Positions 33,671 through 59,900 of a stretch of 64,000 bases of DNA are shown here, in pieces. The stretch's first letter is position 1, and each line of letters begins with the position of its first letter. The stretch is from Microvelia longipes (lineage: Eukaryota; Arthropoda; Insecta; Hemiptera; Veliidae), in assembly GCA_018340805.1 (NCBI GenBank), contig JACMZG010001870.1, forward strand, positions 51,266,021 to 51,330,020, written 5' to 3'. The notes below the pieces were generated by a model, which was given only the letters and a program-made list of their open reading frames with translations, made no database searches and had not been told where the DNA came from. The position numbers and the translations under genes are program-made.

Positions 33671-34184
33671 AAAACGAGTCACCTTTTTTCAAGTCCGGTT
33701 CCTGGACTAAATTCTTTTTAAGGTTTACCCAGATCCTTTACGAGATCTGCTTCAGTTAAAGATAAACACATTTAAATGATCAGGCTATGTTCTAAGGGCA
33801 AATCAAATAAATATCTAATGAAATACTAACATTCCTGAGGAAATCATTAAATTTCTGGAATTTATTAAATTTTAAATCAGCTGTTTGGTAAAGTTTTTGT
33901 TAAAAACAGTTTACAGCTTTAAAAAATATGACGGGAAGGCAAATAATTCATACTGTCCCCACACCTTGGAAAAGGGACCTTATAACAATAGTGTATCTCA
34001 ACTGATTTTACGGAAATTCAACTGATAAATTCCAAAACTGTTACTTTAAAGAGAATGAATAGTAAAATAACAAAAATACAAATGTCTGATTTATTACACT
34101 TTATACAAAAATCATCAAGGGAAAATTTAATAATTACACAGGAATATTTACACTGACACAATAAAAGATCGGAACTGGACGAGT
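33671..34184. other. Spacer and FASTKD 3' UTR
   Basis: No coding content. On the minus strand an AATAAA (plus-strand tttatt, 34090-34095) lies about 90 bases after the FASTKD stop and is its likely polyadenylation signal. An aatccggttcctggac-like stretch at about 33695-33712 looks like transposon debris. Confidence 0.55.
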
Positions 34185-47232
<13,048 letters not shown>

Positions 47233-47911
47233 TCTTACACTTTGTCACTATAAGTAACACTAATTATTAAACAATTATTTATCTCACACGTTTTTATAGA
47301 ATAATACAAAATCATAAAATCTAAAATTTATTTGAATTTAGCGCCGTTTGAAAATTGAGAACATAAGTAAGTAGAGAAGCCCTTAAAATGTTGTTTGATC
47401 TTTTTAGTTAGTTTTTAGATCTTTTAGTTTATAAACCCATTTAAGTAATTTAATTTTGTTGTATACATTTTCGTTTATAAATTAAAACCGTACTACTTTT
47501 AATCGCATATCATAAGGGACTATTGAGAGTTCTATCCTTTTAACCTTTTCATTTATCACTGGGTTTCTCTATAGTGTACATAATCTATGGTAGGAGGGGT
47601 TACTTTTATCGTGTTTATAAATTAATCACCGTAATGTTTGCCTTCTGATTGAATTTAGAAAATGAAAATTGATTAAAATGAAGGTTTCAATTTTTCATTT
47701 GTGATAACGTTTTAAACTTCGTATTTAGGTCAGAAAATATGTATTTTATGTGTTTTTCCGATATATTTTTAGATATTTGTAATTATGAATGTATTTTTGA
47801 CTTTACATAGCATTAGATGTAAATATTTTGAATCATTTTGTGGTTGTATGGCGAGGGTAGAGTGAAGTATGTTGAAAAGGTCTACGTTAAGAGACAAATA
47901 TCAGATTCAAA
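47233..47911. promoter_or_regulatory. Head-to-head promoter region, FASTKD and SLC25A44
   Basis: 679 bp lie between the two divergent start codons. There is no repeat and no other frame in it, so both promoters should be here. No TATA box or other element could be identified with confidence. Confidence 0.55.
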
Positions 47912-50900
47912 ATGGAAGTAACGACACCAGACCCCGATTATCTGACTACCATAGAATGGGAGATGTTGGACAAGCGGAAATTCTTTCCTTTGAGTATGCT
48001 AAGCTCTTTCTCTGTCAGATGTAGTCTTTACCCTCTTACTCTGATCAAAACAAGGCTGCAGATTCAGAAACATGATTCTATGTACACTGGTAAGATAAGT
48101 CATTTTTTAACCATTCTTTTAGTTTGTTTGGGTAAGAAGCAGCTAACAAACATAGCTGCTAGATTTGGTCTTGTTCTGTAGGCACAATTAGTCTCACCTT
48201 GAATTCTTTCTGGGTCAAGGTGAGGTGTCAATGTTGATTAATAACACAGATCAGCTGTTATTTTGGATTAAAGATTTGGAGAGCCTATAAGCAAATTTTC
48301 ATCGGTAAATGTTTATTCACTCTAGATTCATTTAGAAATGAAAATTTTTTGTTATCTTAAATTTTTGAAGATTACATCATACTTATTACTTTTCCTCATT
48401 TAAACGGTAGGTGTATAGGAAAAGTATTGTGTTTGCAAAAAAATCCCAAACTCGAATGTCACCAGAATTATCCGTTTCAGGTGTTTTTAAAGCCTCCTGA
48501 GTGGTTTTCACAAAGTTGTCTGTTTGTGTGTGTATTTGTATGTTTCCTTTTTCATCGTAGCTCCTAGCATATTTATGATAGAGAGTTTAAACTTTGTACA
48601 AAAATTAGTCTACCACTGTAGTTGTGCTGTTCAAAAAAAAAAAAAAATTTTATGATGTCATTAACCCACAATAATGACTCGGCAAAACTTTTGAAAAATC
48701 ATATAACATGGAATAATGTTGCGATCAGACTGACATTTGGCACGCAGGTAGCCATTTATAAGACTAACATATATGCCAAGTTTCATTTCATTATCAGGAT
48801 TAGTTTAATTTTTATCAAATAACTTGTGTGCATTTTTTTAATATATTTCATTCTCAGGAATGAAACGGATGCATTTACTATCTGAGGACGAGCGAAGTGA
48901 GTCTAAAGCAGGGAGGATGAGTTTAGCGAATTTGATGTGATGAGGAAAAGTTATGAGGTACCCCGTACCTGATTTTTGTTATTTTTTCTCTTATCCCCAT
49001 GAGAGGCAAACTTACAGAGTGGGAGATTTTAGGGTTTCACATGTCAAGATTAAAAGGTTCTTATCTGGTCTGGGATGAGATGGAGCAGTGTAGTGTCTTG
49101 CAAGGGACCCCGTACCCGATTTTTGTATCATGATTTATTCATTGAATGAGTTATTTGATAGCATTACCTGGAATCTTATTCTTGCACATTCTCATGCAAT
49201 ATTGAATATGGAATTGTTAACCTTTTCTATCTTTAGATCCGAATGAGAGCCTCATGTAGGCTGTCAAAAAATTGAATGGATTCATTCCGGATTCAATATT
49301 GAATGAGAATTTATAAATAATCTACCTCAATAGTACCAATAATTAACTCAATTAGTAAGAATGAACAATTAAGTTTATTTGAGATGTAATTAACTACTAC
49401 TTAAACACATCAGACCAAATCTGCAGGTCATATTCCATCCAGTAGATGGAACTTGAATGCGGTTAAGTATGCTGTATGGACTGTTGGGAGGAACCCGTCT
49501 ACTCCACCAATATGGTGTTGGAACCATGAAAGGAGATCATATTTTATGTTTAAACTTTTTAACTAACTATTATTTCTCTTAAATAACACAATTTTTTACC
49601 AAATAACTCTTCCAATATGCATTATTTTAATCTAATCTTAATGGTACGTAAAAGGAATTAATTTCTTTAAATATATTACTTCTCCTCACCTGCTATCATT
49701 AATGTATAAGAGGACCCCTAAAATCCCGAAATGAGGACTACCCTTGATATAAGTTTTAATATTTGGTACATATCGGGTTAATTTTGACACACATGTTAAA
49801 ATTTATGTGTAAAGACTTTCAGATTCTATTAAGAATTATATCCAACACAATCTCAAGTGAACTGTTTTAATCAATGCTAGAATACAATTAATTATTTCTT
49901 TGAAATAGTACTTGACTTCATGACTTTGATAGACAGGTAATCACTTGATCAACCTGTTAATTTGTAAATACTTCAACAGATTCGATCCCTCCAAGTAGAC
50001 CATCCCAATCCTCTTGTACAACTCCTTTCCTCCAAAACCCTTCCAGACAATCCCACCAGGCGCCTGAGAAGACAGTGGCCCAGAGACCAGCTAAACAAGC
50101 CATAAATCGTTTTTATACAGTCATTTATTTTATTTATTTTTATATAAATCTATATTTGCTTTAGTTCGTATTTCTATTAAATATATTTATTTCTTTTATT
50201 TTATTTATCTTTCTTTATTATTTTTTCTTTTTTATTATTATTATTAATTTATTTTATTATTTTTTTTTTAATTTTTTACTATTTATTTTTATTAATTTTA
50301 TTTTTTTTTTATTATTATATTATTATTATTATTATTATTATTTTTATTTTTTTTTTATTTTTATTATATGATTCTACATCTATTTGTACTAAATCTATCA
50401 ACACCCGTCAGAGTGCAATCACTGGATTGTCTCTTACCAGCCTCTCATGTCAACGAAACTATGCTAACCTTTAATACTTGTAACAATAATTTTGTTGTAT
50501 TTTATTTTATTATTATTATTATTATTATTATATTATTAATTATATAATTATAATTATATAATTATAAATTATAAAAACAATAATTTAATACAGTGTCAAA
50601 AAAAAAAAAAAAAAAAAAAGATTCGATCCCCTCTTTTGTGAATGGTGTGATTTTTACTAGGATTTGAACAAGTGGATACCTAGTCTCTGTAAAATTTATT
50701 TATTTTTGCTAGGTATGATTGACGCAGGAGCCAAGATCTACCGGAGCGAGGGTGTAAGTGGCTTGTACAGAGGTTTCTGGGTGAGTTCCATGCAGATATT
50801 CTCTGGTGTCGCGTATATCGGTACGTACGAAGCGACACGTCACCTCCTCACTGTGCACGCCTCTCCTAGTCCCACCATCAAGTCTCTTATAGCCGGAGGA

Positions 50901-53900
50901 GCTGCATCACTCGTAGGACAAACCATCATCGTACCATTTGATATTATATCTCAGCATCTCATGTTCTTAGGATTAGTTAAAGCTTCTTCCAAACAAGCTG
51001 ATAAGGTATATATATACACAGGATGCTATATGTTAAATATTGAGGGTGAACAAAAACATTATGATAGTGCTTGATAATTGAGTAACTGCTCAAGTTATAA
51101 AGCATAAACCGGAACCTTAAGCAAGAAATGGATTATTAAGCACGTAAACACCCATTCCTTCCTGCATGCGGACCACTGCGCCAGAATTACTTTTTTAGTT
51201 ATAAACTTGTGTAATGTAAAAAAAAAATATTATCAGGATTTGAACCCATGTACCCTGGCTTTGAATACTCCAAGTGCTCATATATATACTCCATTCCATT
51301 TTCATTTAACTCACAGGCTCACTTGAATATGTTGATTATCAGTCTTATTGTTGGTTTTCCAGCTATTGACTACTGTTTTTTTGACTTTTAGGTATCCATA
51401 TTGGTTTTATTCTATTCAGGGAACCAAAAAAGGACCTTTTTTTGGGGTTGAAATAGTTATCATAAATTTTATCTATTTTTTGAGACTTATGCTACATATA
51501 TATTAATGTTTTGAAAATTTTATAAGATATATAACTTATATATATCTTATAAGAAACATATAATTTTGTGGTCAGGGACCTTTGAAATGAATTATTGTCT
51601 TTTCGTCATGGTTTTACGCTTGACTCCCTCCATGACGTCTATCCCATTAGCAATTTTTTTTCAAAGGATTCAATGTGGATTCAATTTAACCTTAACTACC
51701 TTTTAGCGGAGATTTAAATGAGGTTACAAAGAGCCCCTTAGAGTTCCAAAAAGATGTTTCAAGGCTCTTAATTTAGATAGCGTATGCCCTCTCTAGTGAT
51801 ATATCTCTCTGCTTCAGCACCTACTGTTTGTTTTGGCTGATTATGCCTTGAACATATCTCTCTGCTTCAGAGCTGGCTTGTCTGAGCACTACTGTTTGTT
51901 TTTGATTACTTGACATCTCTCTGCTTGAGCACCTACTGTTTGTTTTCAGGCTGATTATGCCTTGATATATCTCTCTGCTTCAGCACCTACTGTTTGTTTT
52001 CAGGCTGATTATGCCTTGATATATCTCTCTGCTTCAGCACCTACTGTTTTCGGCTGATTATGCTTGATATATCTCTCTGCTTCAGCACCTACTGTTTGTT
52101 TTCAGGCTGATTATGCCTTGATATATCTCTCTGCTTCAGCACCCACTGTTTGTTTTTTCAGGCTGATTATGCTTGCATTGTTTTTCTGATTTATGCCTTG
52201 ACATATCTCTCTGCTTCAGCACCTACTGTTTGTTTTCAGGCTGATTATGCCTTGATATATCTCTCTGCTTCAGCACCTACTGTTTGTTTTCAGGCTGATT
52301 ATGCTTGATATATCTCTCTGCTTCAGCACCTACTGTTTGTTTTCAGCTGATTATGCTTGACATATCTCTCTGCTTCAGCACCTACTGTTTGTGTTGAGGC
52401 TGATTATGCCTTGATATATCTCTCTGCTTCAGCACCTACTGTTTGTTTTCAGGCTGATTATGCCTTGACATATCTCTCTGCTTCAGCACCTACTGTTTGT
52501 GTTGAGGCTGATTATGCCTTGATATATCTCTCTGCTTCAGCACCTACTGTTTGTTTTCAGGCTGATTATGCTTGATATATCTCTCTGCTTCAGCACCTAC
52601 TGTTTGTTTTGAGGCTGATTATGCCTTGGCTTCAGCACCTACTGTTTTGTTTCAGGCTGCCTTGATATTCTCTCTGCTTCAGCACCCACTGTTTGTTTTC
52701 AGGCTGATTATGTCTTGATATATCTCTCTGCTTGAGCACCTACTGTTTGTTTTCAGGCTGATTATGCCTTGACATATCTCTCTGCTTCAGCACCTACTGT
52801 TTGTTTTCAGGCTGATTATGCCTTGATATATCCTCTCTCACCCCTGCTGTTTGTTTTCAGCTGATTATGCCTATATATCTCTCTGCTTCAGCACCTACTG
52901 TTTGTTTTCAGGCTGATTATGCATTGACATATTCTCTGCTTCAGCACCTAAGTTTGTTTGAGGCTGATTATCCTGAGATATATTGCTCGTCTGCTTCAGC
53001 ACCTACTGTTTGTTTTCTGATTATGCCTTGATATTCTCTCAGCACCTACTGTTTGTTTTGAGGCTGATTATGCTTGATATATCTCTCTGCTTCAGCTACC
53101 TCACTATGTTTTGTGTTGAGGCTATTATGCTTGACATATATCTCAATTCATAGAATTACACCTATGTTTGTTTTGAGGCTGATTATGCCTTGACATATCT
53201 CTCTGCTTCAGCACCTACCTGTTTGTTTTCAGGCTGATTATGATTATATATCTCTCTGCTTCAGCACCTACTGTTTGTTTTCAGGCTGATTATGCCTTGA
53301 TATATCTCTCTGCTTCAGCACCTACTGTTTGTTTTCAGGCTGATTATGCATTGACATATCTCTCTCTGCTTCAGCCCTACTGTTTTTTGGTTGAGGCTAT
53401 TTCTGACATATCTTCTCTGTCAGCACCTACTGTTTGTTTTGAAGCTGATTATGTCCTTGACTATCTCTCTGCTTCAGCACCTACCTGTTTGTTTTGAGGC
53501 TGATTATGCCTTGACATATCTCTCTGCTTCAGCACCTACTGTTGTTTTGAGGCTGATTATGCCTTGATATCTCTCTCTGCTTCAGCACTACTGTTTGTTT
53601 TCAGCTGATTAATGCCTTGACATATCTCTCTGCTTCAGCCACCTACTGTTTGTGGTTGAGGCTGATTATGCTTGACATATTCTCTCTGCTTCAGCACCTA
53701 CTGTTTGTTTTAAGGCTGATTATGCCTTGAATATCTTTTCTCTGCCTTCAGCACCTCTGTTTTGTTTCAGGCTGATTATGCCTTGAATATTCTCTGCTTC
53801 AGCACCTACTGTTGTGTTTTGAGGCTGATTATGCCTTGACATATCTCTTCTGCTTCAGCACTACTGTTTGTGTTGAGGCTGATTAATGCCTTGTATATCT

Positions 53901-56900
53901 CTCTGCTTCAGCTACTGTTTTTTTCCAGGCTGATTATGCCTTTATTATCTCTCTGCTTCAGCACCTACTGTTTGTTTTTGAGGCTGATTATCTTGATATA
54001 TCTCTTGCTTCAGCACTCTCTTTGTGTTGAGCTTATTATGATATAGATATATCTCTCTGCTTTCAGCACCTACTGTTTTTTGAGGCTGATTATGCTTGAC
54101 ATATCTCTCTGCTTCAGCACCTACTGTTTGTTTTGAGGCTGATTATGCCTTGATATATCTCTCTGCTTCAGCACCTACTGTTTGTTTTCAGGCTGATTAT
54201 GCCTTGACATATCTCTCTGCTTCAGCACCTACTGTTTGTTTGAGGCTGATTATGCTTGAATATCTCTCTGCTTCAGCACCTACTGTTTGTTTGAGGCTGA
54301 TTATGCTTGATATATCTCTCTGCTTCAGCACCTACTGTTTGTTTTCAGGCTGATTATGCCTTGATTATCTCTCTGCCTTGATGATATCTCTCTGCTTCAG
54401 CACCTACTGTTTGTTTTCAAGCTGATTATGCCTTGACATATCTCTCTGCTTCAGCACCTACTGTTTGTTTCAGGCTGATTATGCTTGATATATCTCTCTG
54501 CTTCACACTACTGCTTCTGCTTGAATATCTCTCTGCTTTCAGCACCTATGCTGTTTGGTTGACTGTTTGCTGAGGCTGGATTATGCCTTGACATATCTCT
54601 CTGCTTAGCACCTACCTGTTTGTTTTGAGGCTGATTATGCCTTGATATATCTCTCTGCTTCAGCACCTACTGTTTGTTTTGAGGCTGATTATGCCTTGAT
54701 ATATCTCTCTGCTTCAGCACCTACTGTTGTTTGAGGCTGATTATGCCTTGATATAATCTCTCTGCTTCAGCACCTACTGTTTGTTTTCAGGCTGATTATG
54801 CTTGACATATCTCTCTGCTTCAGCACCTACTGTTTGTTTTGAGGCTGATTAGACATATCTCTCTGCTTCAGCACCTATGTGAGGCTGATTATGCCTTGAC
54901 ATATCTCTCTGCTTTCAGCACCTACTGTTTGTGTTGAGGCTGATTATGCCTTGATATATCTCTCTGCTTCAGCACCTACTGTTTGTTTGAGGCTGATTAT
55001 GCCTTGATATCTCTCTCTGCTTCAGCACCTACTGTTTGTTTTTGAGGCTGATTATGCCTTGACATATCTCTCTGCTTCAGCACCTACTGTTTGTTTTTCT
55101 GATTATTTGATAATATCTCTCTGCTTGCCTATCAGCTGATTATGCCTTGATATATCTCTGCTTCAGCACCTATCTTCTGATTATGCTGACATATCTCTCA
55201 GACTTTTGTGTTGAGGCTGATTATGCCTTGACTATCTCTCTGCTTCAGCACCTACTGTTTGTTTGAGGCTGATTATGCTGATCAGCACCTATCCATTGAT
55301 ATCTCTGCTTCCACCTGATTATGCCCTGTCTTGCTTCAGCACCTACTGTTGTTTCAGGCTGATTATGTTCAGCACCTACAGGCTGATTATGCCTTGACAT
55401 ATCTCTCTGCTTCAGCACTACTGTTTTTTTTCAGGCTGATGATATGCTTCAGCTGATATGATATCTCTCTCTGCTTACTGTTTGTTTTGAGATTATGCCT
55501 TGAATATCTCTCTGCTTCAAGCACCTATGTTTGTTTCAGATTAATGCCTTGATATATCTGCTTCAGCACCTAAGCTGTATATATTCTCTCTGCTTCAACC
55601 TTACTGTTTGTTTTAGGCTGATTATGCCTTGACATATCTCTCTGCTCAGCACTTACTGTTTGTGTGAGGCTGATTCTTCCAAACAAGCTGATAAGGTATA
55701 TATATACACGGGATGCTATATGTTAAATATTGAGGGTGAACAAAAACATTATGATAGTGCTTGATAATTGAGTAACTGCTCAAGTTATAAAGCATAAACC
55801 GGAACCTTAAGCAAAATGGATTATTAAGCACGTAAACACCCATTCCTTCCTGCATGCGGACCACTGCGCCAGAATTACTTTTTTAGTTATAAACTTGTGT
55901 AATGTAAAAAAAAAATATTATCAGGATTTGAACCATGTACCCTGGCTTTGAATACTCCAAGTGCTCATATATATACTCCATTCCATTTTCATTTAACTCA
56001 CAGGCTCACTTGAATATGTTGATTATCAGTCTTATTGTTGGTTTTCCAGCTATTGACTACTGTTTTTTTGACTTTTAGGTATCCATATTGGTTTTATTCT
56101 ATTCAGGGAACCAAAAAAGGACCTTTTTTTGGGGGTGAAATAGTTATCATAAATTTTATCTATTTTTTGAGACTTATGCTACATATATATTAATGTTTTG
56201 AAAATTTTATAAGATATATAACTTATATATATCTTATAAAAACATATAATTTTGTGGTCAGGGACCTTTGAAATGAATTATTGTCTTTCGTCATGGTTTT
56301 ACGCTTGACTCCCTCCATGACGTCTATCCCATTAGCAATTTTTTTTCAAAGGATTCAATGTGGATTCAATTTAACCTTAACTACCTTTTAGCGGAGATTT
56401 AAATGAGGTTACAAAGAGCCCCTTAGAGTTCCAAAGATGTTTCAAGGCTCTTAATTTAGATAGCGTATGCCCTCTCTAGTGATATATCTCTCTGCTTCAG
56501 CACCTACTGTTTTTTTGAGGCTGATTATGCCTTGACATATCTCTCTGCTGAGCACCTACTACTGTTTGTTTTCAGGCTGATTATGCTTGACAATTCTCTC
56601 TGCTTCAGCACCTACTGTTTGTTTTTCAGGGCTGATTATGTCTTGATATATCTCTCTGCTTGAGCACTACTGTTTGGTTTTGAGGCTGATTATGCTTGAT
56701 ATAATCTCTCTGCTTCAGCACCTACTGTTGTGTTAGGCTGATTATGCTTGATATATCTTCTGCTTCAGCACCTACCGTTTGTTTGAGGCTGATTAATGCC
56801 TTGATCATCTCTCTGCTTCAGCACCCCTACTGTTTTTTCAGCTGATTATGCCTTGATATATCTCTCTCTTCAGACTGTTTTTTTGAGGCTGATTATGCCT

Positions 56901-59900
56901 TGACATATTTCTGCTTCAGCACCTACGTTTTGTTTTCAAGGCTGATTATCCTTGATATCTCTCTCTGCTTCAGCACCTACTGTTGTTGAGCTGATTATGC
57001 CTTGATATCTCTCGCTTCAGCACCTACTGTTTGTGTTTCGGCTTGATTGATATGCCTTGACATAATTCTGCTTCAGCACCTACTGTTTGTTTTGAGGCTG
57101 ATTATGCCTTGAAATATATCTCTCCCCGTCGTCTGCTTCAGACACCCTAACTGTTGTGTGTTGAGGCTGATTATGGCCTGAATATCTCTGCTTCAGCACT
57201 AATAAGACTGTTTTGTTTGAGGCTGGATTATGCTTGATAATACCTCTCTCTGCTTCAGGCACAATCCCTCTACTTTTGTTTGTTGAGGCTGTTAATGCCT
57301 TAAATAAAATTCTCTGGGGCTTTAAGAACCACTCACCCCCCACTCGTACTTGTTTGTTTTTTCACAGCTGGATTATCTTGACATATCTAAATCTGCTTTA
57401 TAGGCACTACTGTTTGTTTCAGCGCTGATTATCCCTTGATATAATTCACTCTCTCTCAAGCAACACGCACTTATGTTTTTTTTGAGCTAAGATTATGCCT
57501 TATATATCTCTCATGCTTGAGCAACTAAATCTCTCGTTGGTTTGAGGCTTGGATTATGCCTTGATATATCTCTCCAGTCTCTGCTTCAGCCCACCTACTG
57601 TTGGTTGAGGCGGATGTACTTTGATATATTTCTGCTTCAGCATTACTGTTTGTTGCTGATTGATGCCTGATATATCCTCTGCTTCACACCTAACTGTTTT
57701 TTGAGGCTGATTATGCCTCATATCTCTCTGCTCAGCACCTATGTTTGTTTTTCAGGCTGTTATGCCTGATATATCTCTCTCTTCAGCACCTACTGTTGTG
57801 GCTGATTATGCCTTGACATATCTCTCTGCTTCAGCACCCACAGGCTACGTTGATATTTGTTTTTGAGGCTTCAGCACCTACTGTTTGTTCAAGCTGCTTT
57901 ATGCCTTGACATATTCTTGCTTCAGCACTACTGTTTGTGTTGAGGCGATATTGCCTTGACATATCTCTCTGCTCAGCACCTACTGTTTGTTTTGAGGCTG
58001 ATTATGCCTTGATATCTTCTCTCTTCACACCTGCTGTTTGTTTCAGGCTGATTATGCTTACATATCTCTCTGCTTCAGCACTACTGTTTGTTTTGAGGCT
58101 GATTATGCCTGCATATCCTCTGCTCAGCACCTACTGTTTGTTTTGAAGCTGATTACTTGATAACTTCTGCTTCAACACCTACTGTTGTTTGATTTAGAAT
58201 ATAACTATATATAAGGACACTACTGATAACACGAAAGGCGGTTCACTGGTGCAACTAAGTAATGCTGCCACCTAACAATATACAATTTTCTAAAAAAAAG
58301 TTGGCAATACTTCCGGTTGCTGAATTATTATGTTCTATTATTAATTAATGATTGATTATTCATAAAATACTAATACAAATATCGTTGCATTACAATATTT
58401 TAAGCATTTTAAATTGTAGTTTAACGTATTTATTAAAATTATATACAAATAGTAGTCATCGTCAACTAAATGTAGATTCTCGAATTTCGCCACCCTTTTG
58501 CCATCTAAGACCGGTTTATTAAATACTCAGCAGGTGTTTTAAGTTTATTAATTTTCTTTATAATCTTTCTTCATTAAATAGATATTTATGACAAATATTT
58601 AAAATAATGTTTTTTGTCAGTTGGCAGCATTATTAGTTGCACCAGTCAACCGGCTTTCGTGTTATCAGTAGAATTACATTGTGTTTACGGTCCTGTGCTC
58701 CTTCTGTATATAGTATTATTCTAAGGTTTTGAGGCTGATTATGCCTTGATATATCGTTTGTAGAGAGACTTCAACATTTTATTTATATTTACTAAACTCC
58801 TCCACCCTCAATTTACTTCTTTAAATATTTTTTATTATTACCATTTTTGTTTTATGTATTGTGTACTTCTGGTGATAATATTGGTATGTTACAGAATATC
58901 CTGAACCCTCTTGGCTTACAGTTGGACCCGGGTAGATCAAAGTTTAGAATAACTTTAGACATAGCAGAGATAATATACAGGAAAGATGGAGTCAGAGGGT
59001 TCTATAGAGGCTATATTGCTTCTGTCTGTACATATGTACCTAACAGTGCTTTGTGGTGGACCTTTTATCATCTGTACCAAGGTAAGGATCTGCTAACTCG
59101 AGACGTAGAAGATATAATATGCAGGAGATTAGGAGTAAAAGGATTCTCTAGATTTAACATGAAATTTAAATAACTTTTTGAAAATTTTGTTTGGTTTATG
59201 TCGGTTAGTGATGGCATAAAAATTTCATTTTCAGAATGGTAAAGATCAAAGTTCAATTCATTACTTAGTAATGGTATTACTTAGTTTTATTATTATAAAA
59301 CTTCTTGTGCATTACAACAGTGGTTTTTAACTTTTTGGCCATTGTGGCCCTCTCCCTAAAAAGAAATCATGGAGCCCAAATGCAAGGGAAGGAGGACCCC
59401 TCCCCTTCTCTTCTGTTTTAGCGAATTTTTATTATGAAAATGACGCTTATGAGGTTGTTTAATGTATCAAATGATAAAACTAGAAATACTTTTTTATTTA
59501 AAGAAAATACCAACTTTTGAAGATTATTATTGACAATGTTTTTTTTTTAATATTTTCAAGAATATTCAAAGGGTACGTGCCTCACTGATTATTGTCTATC
59601 GTTTATTTTAAAAATCTTGACAGGTCAGTTTTGACACCACTGATTCTTAAGAAAAAAAACCCTGCAAGAAAGGAGCGGGAAAAAACTATGTAAACAAATC
59701 AGGTTATTTCACCCGTATTTTCTTGGCGATGTTTCTTTACATTTCTTTTGTGTAGTTTTATTTTAAAATATCATTTTAACATTAATTTGAATTCTTTCAA
59801 ATTAATCTTTTCAAAACGATGTAATAAAAAGAAGAACCACAAACAAAGTGAACGATTGCCGCGAAGAAGGTTTTTTCCCTACAGCGGTTATTGTGGTAGG

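Noticed and set aside
52357..54353. Open frames reading SASAPTVCFQADYA in tandem
   Set aside because: They come from the 54-bp satellite, whose unit is a multiple of three; the frames break at every indel and have no start context.
55646..55864. Minus-strand 72-codon frame
   Set aside because: It falls in the duplicated intron segment and opens only because of an indel compared with the first copy.
51798..58192. Possible CRISPR array
   Set aside because: Units are contiguous with no unique spacers, in an intron of an animal gene.
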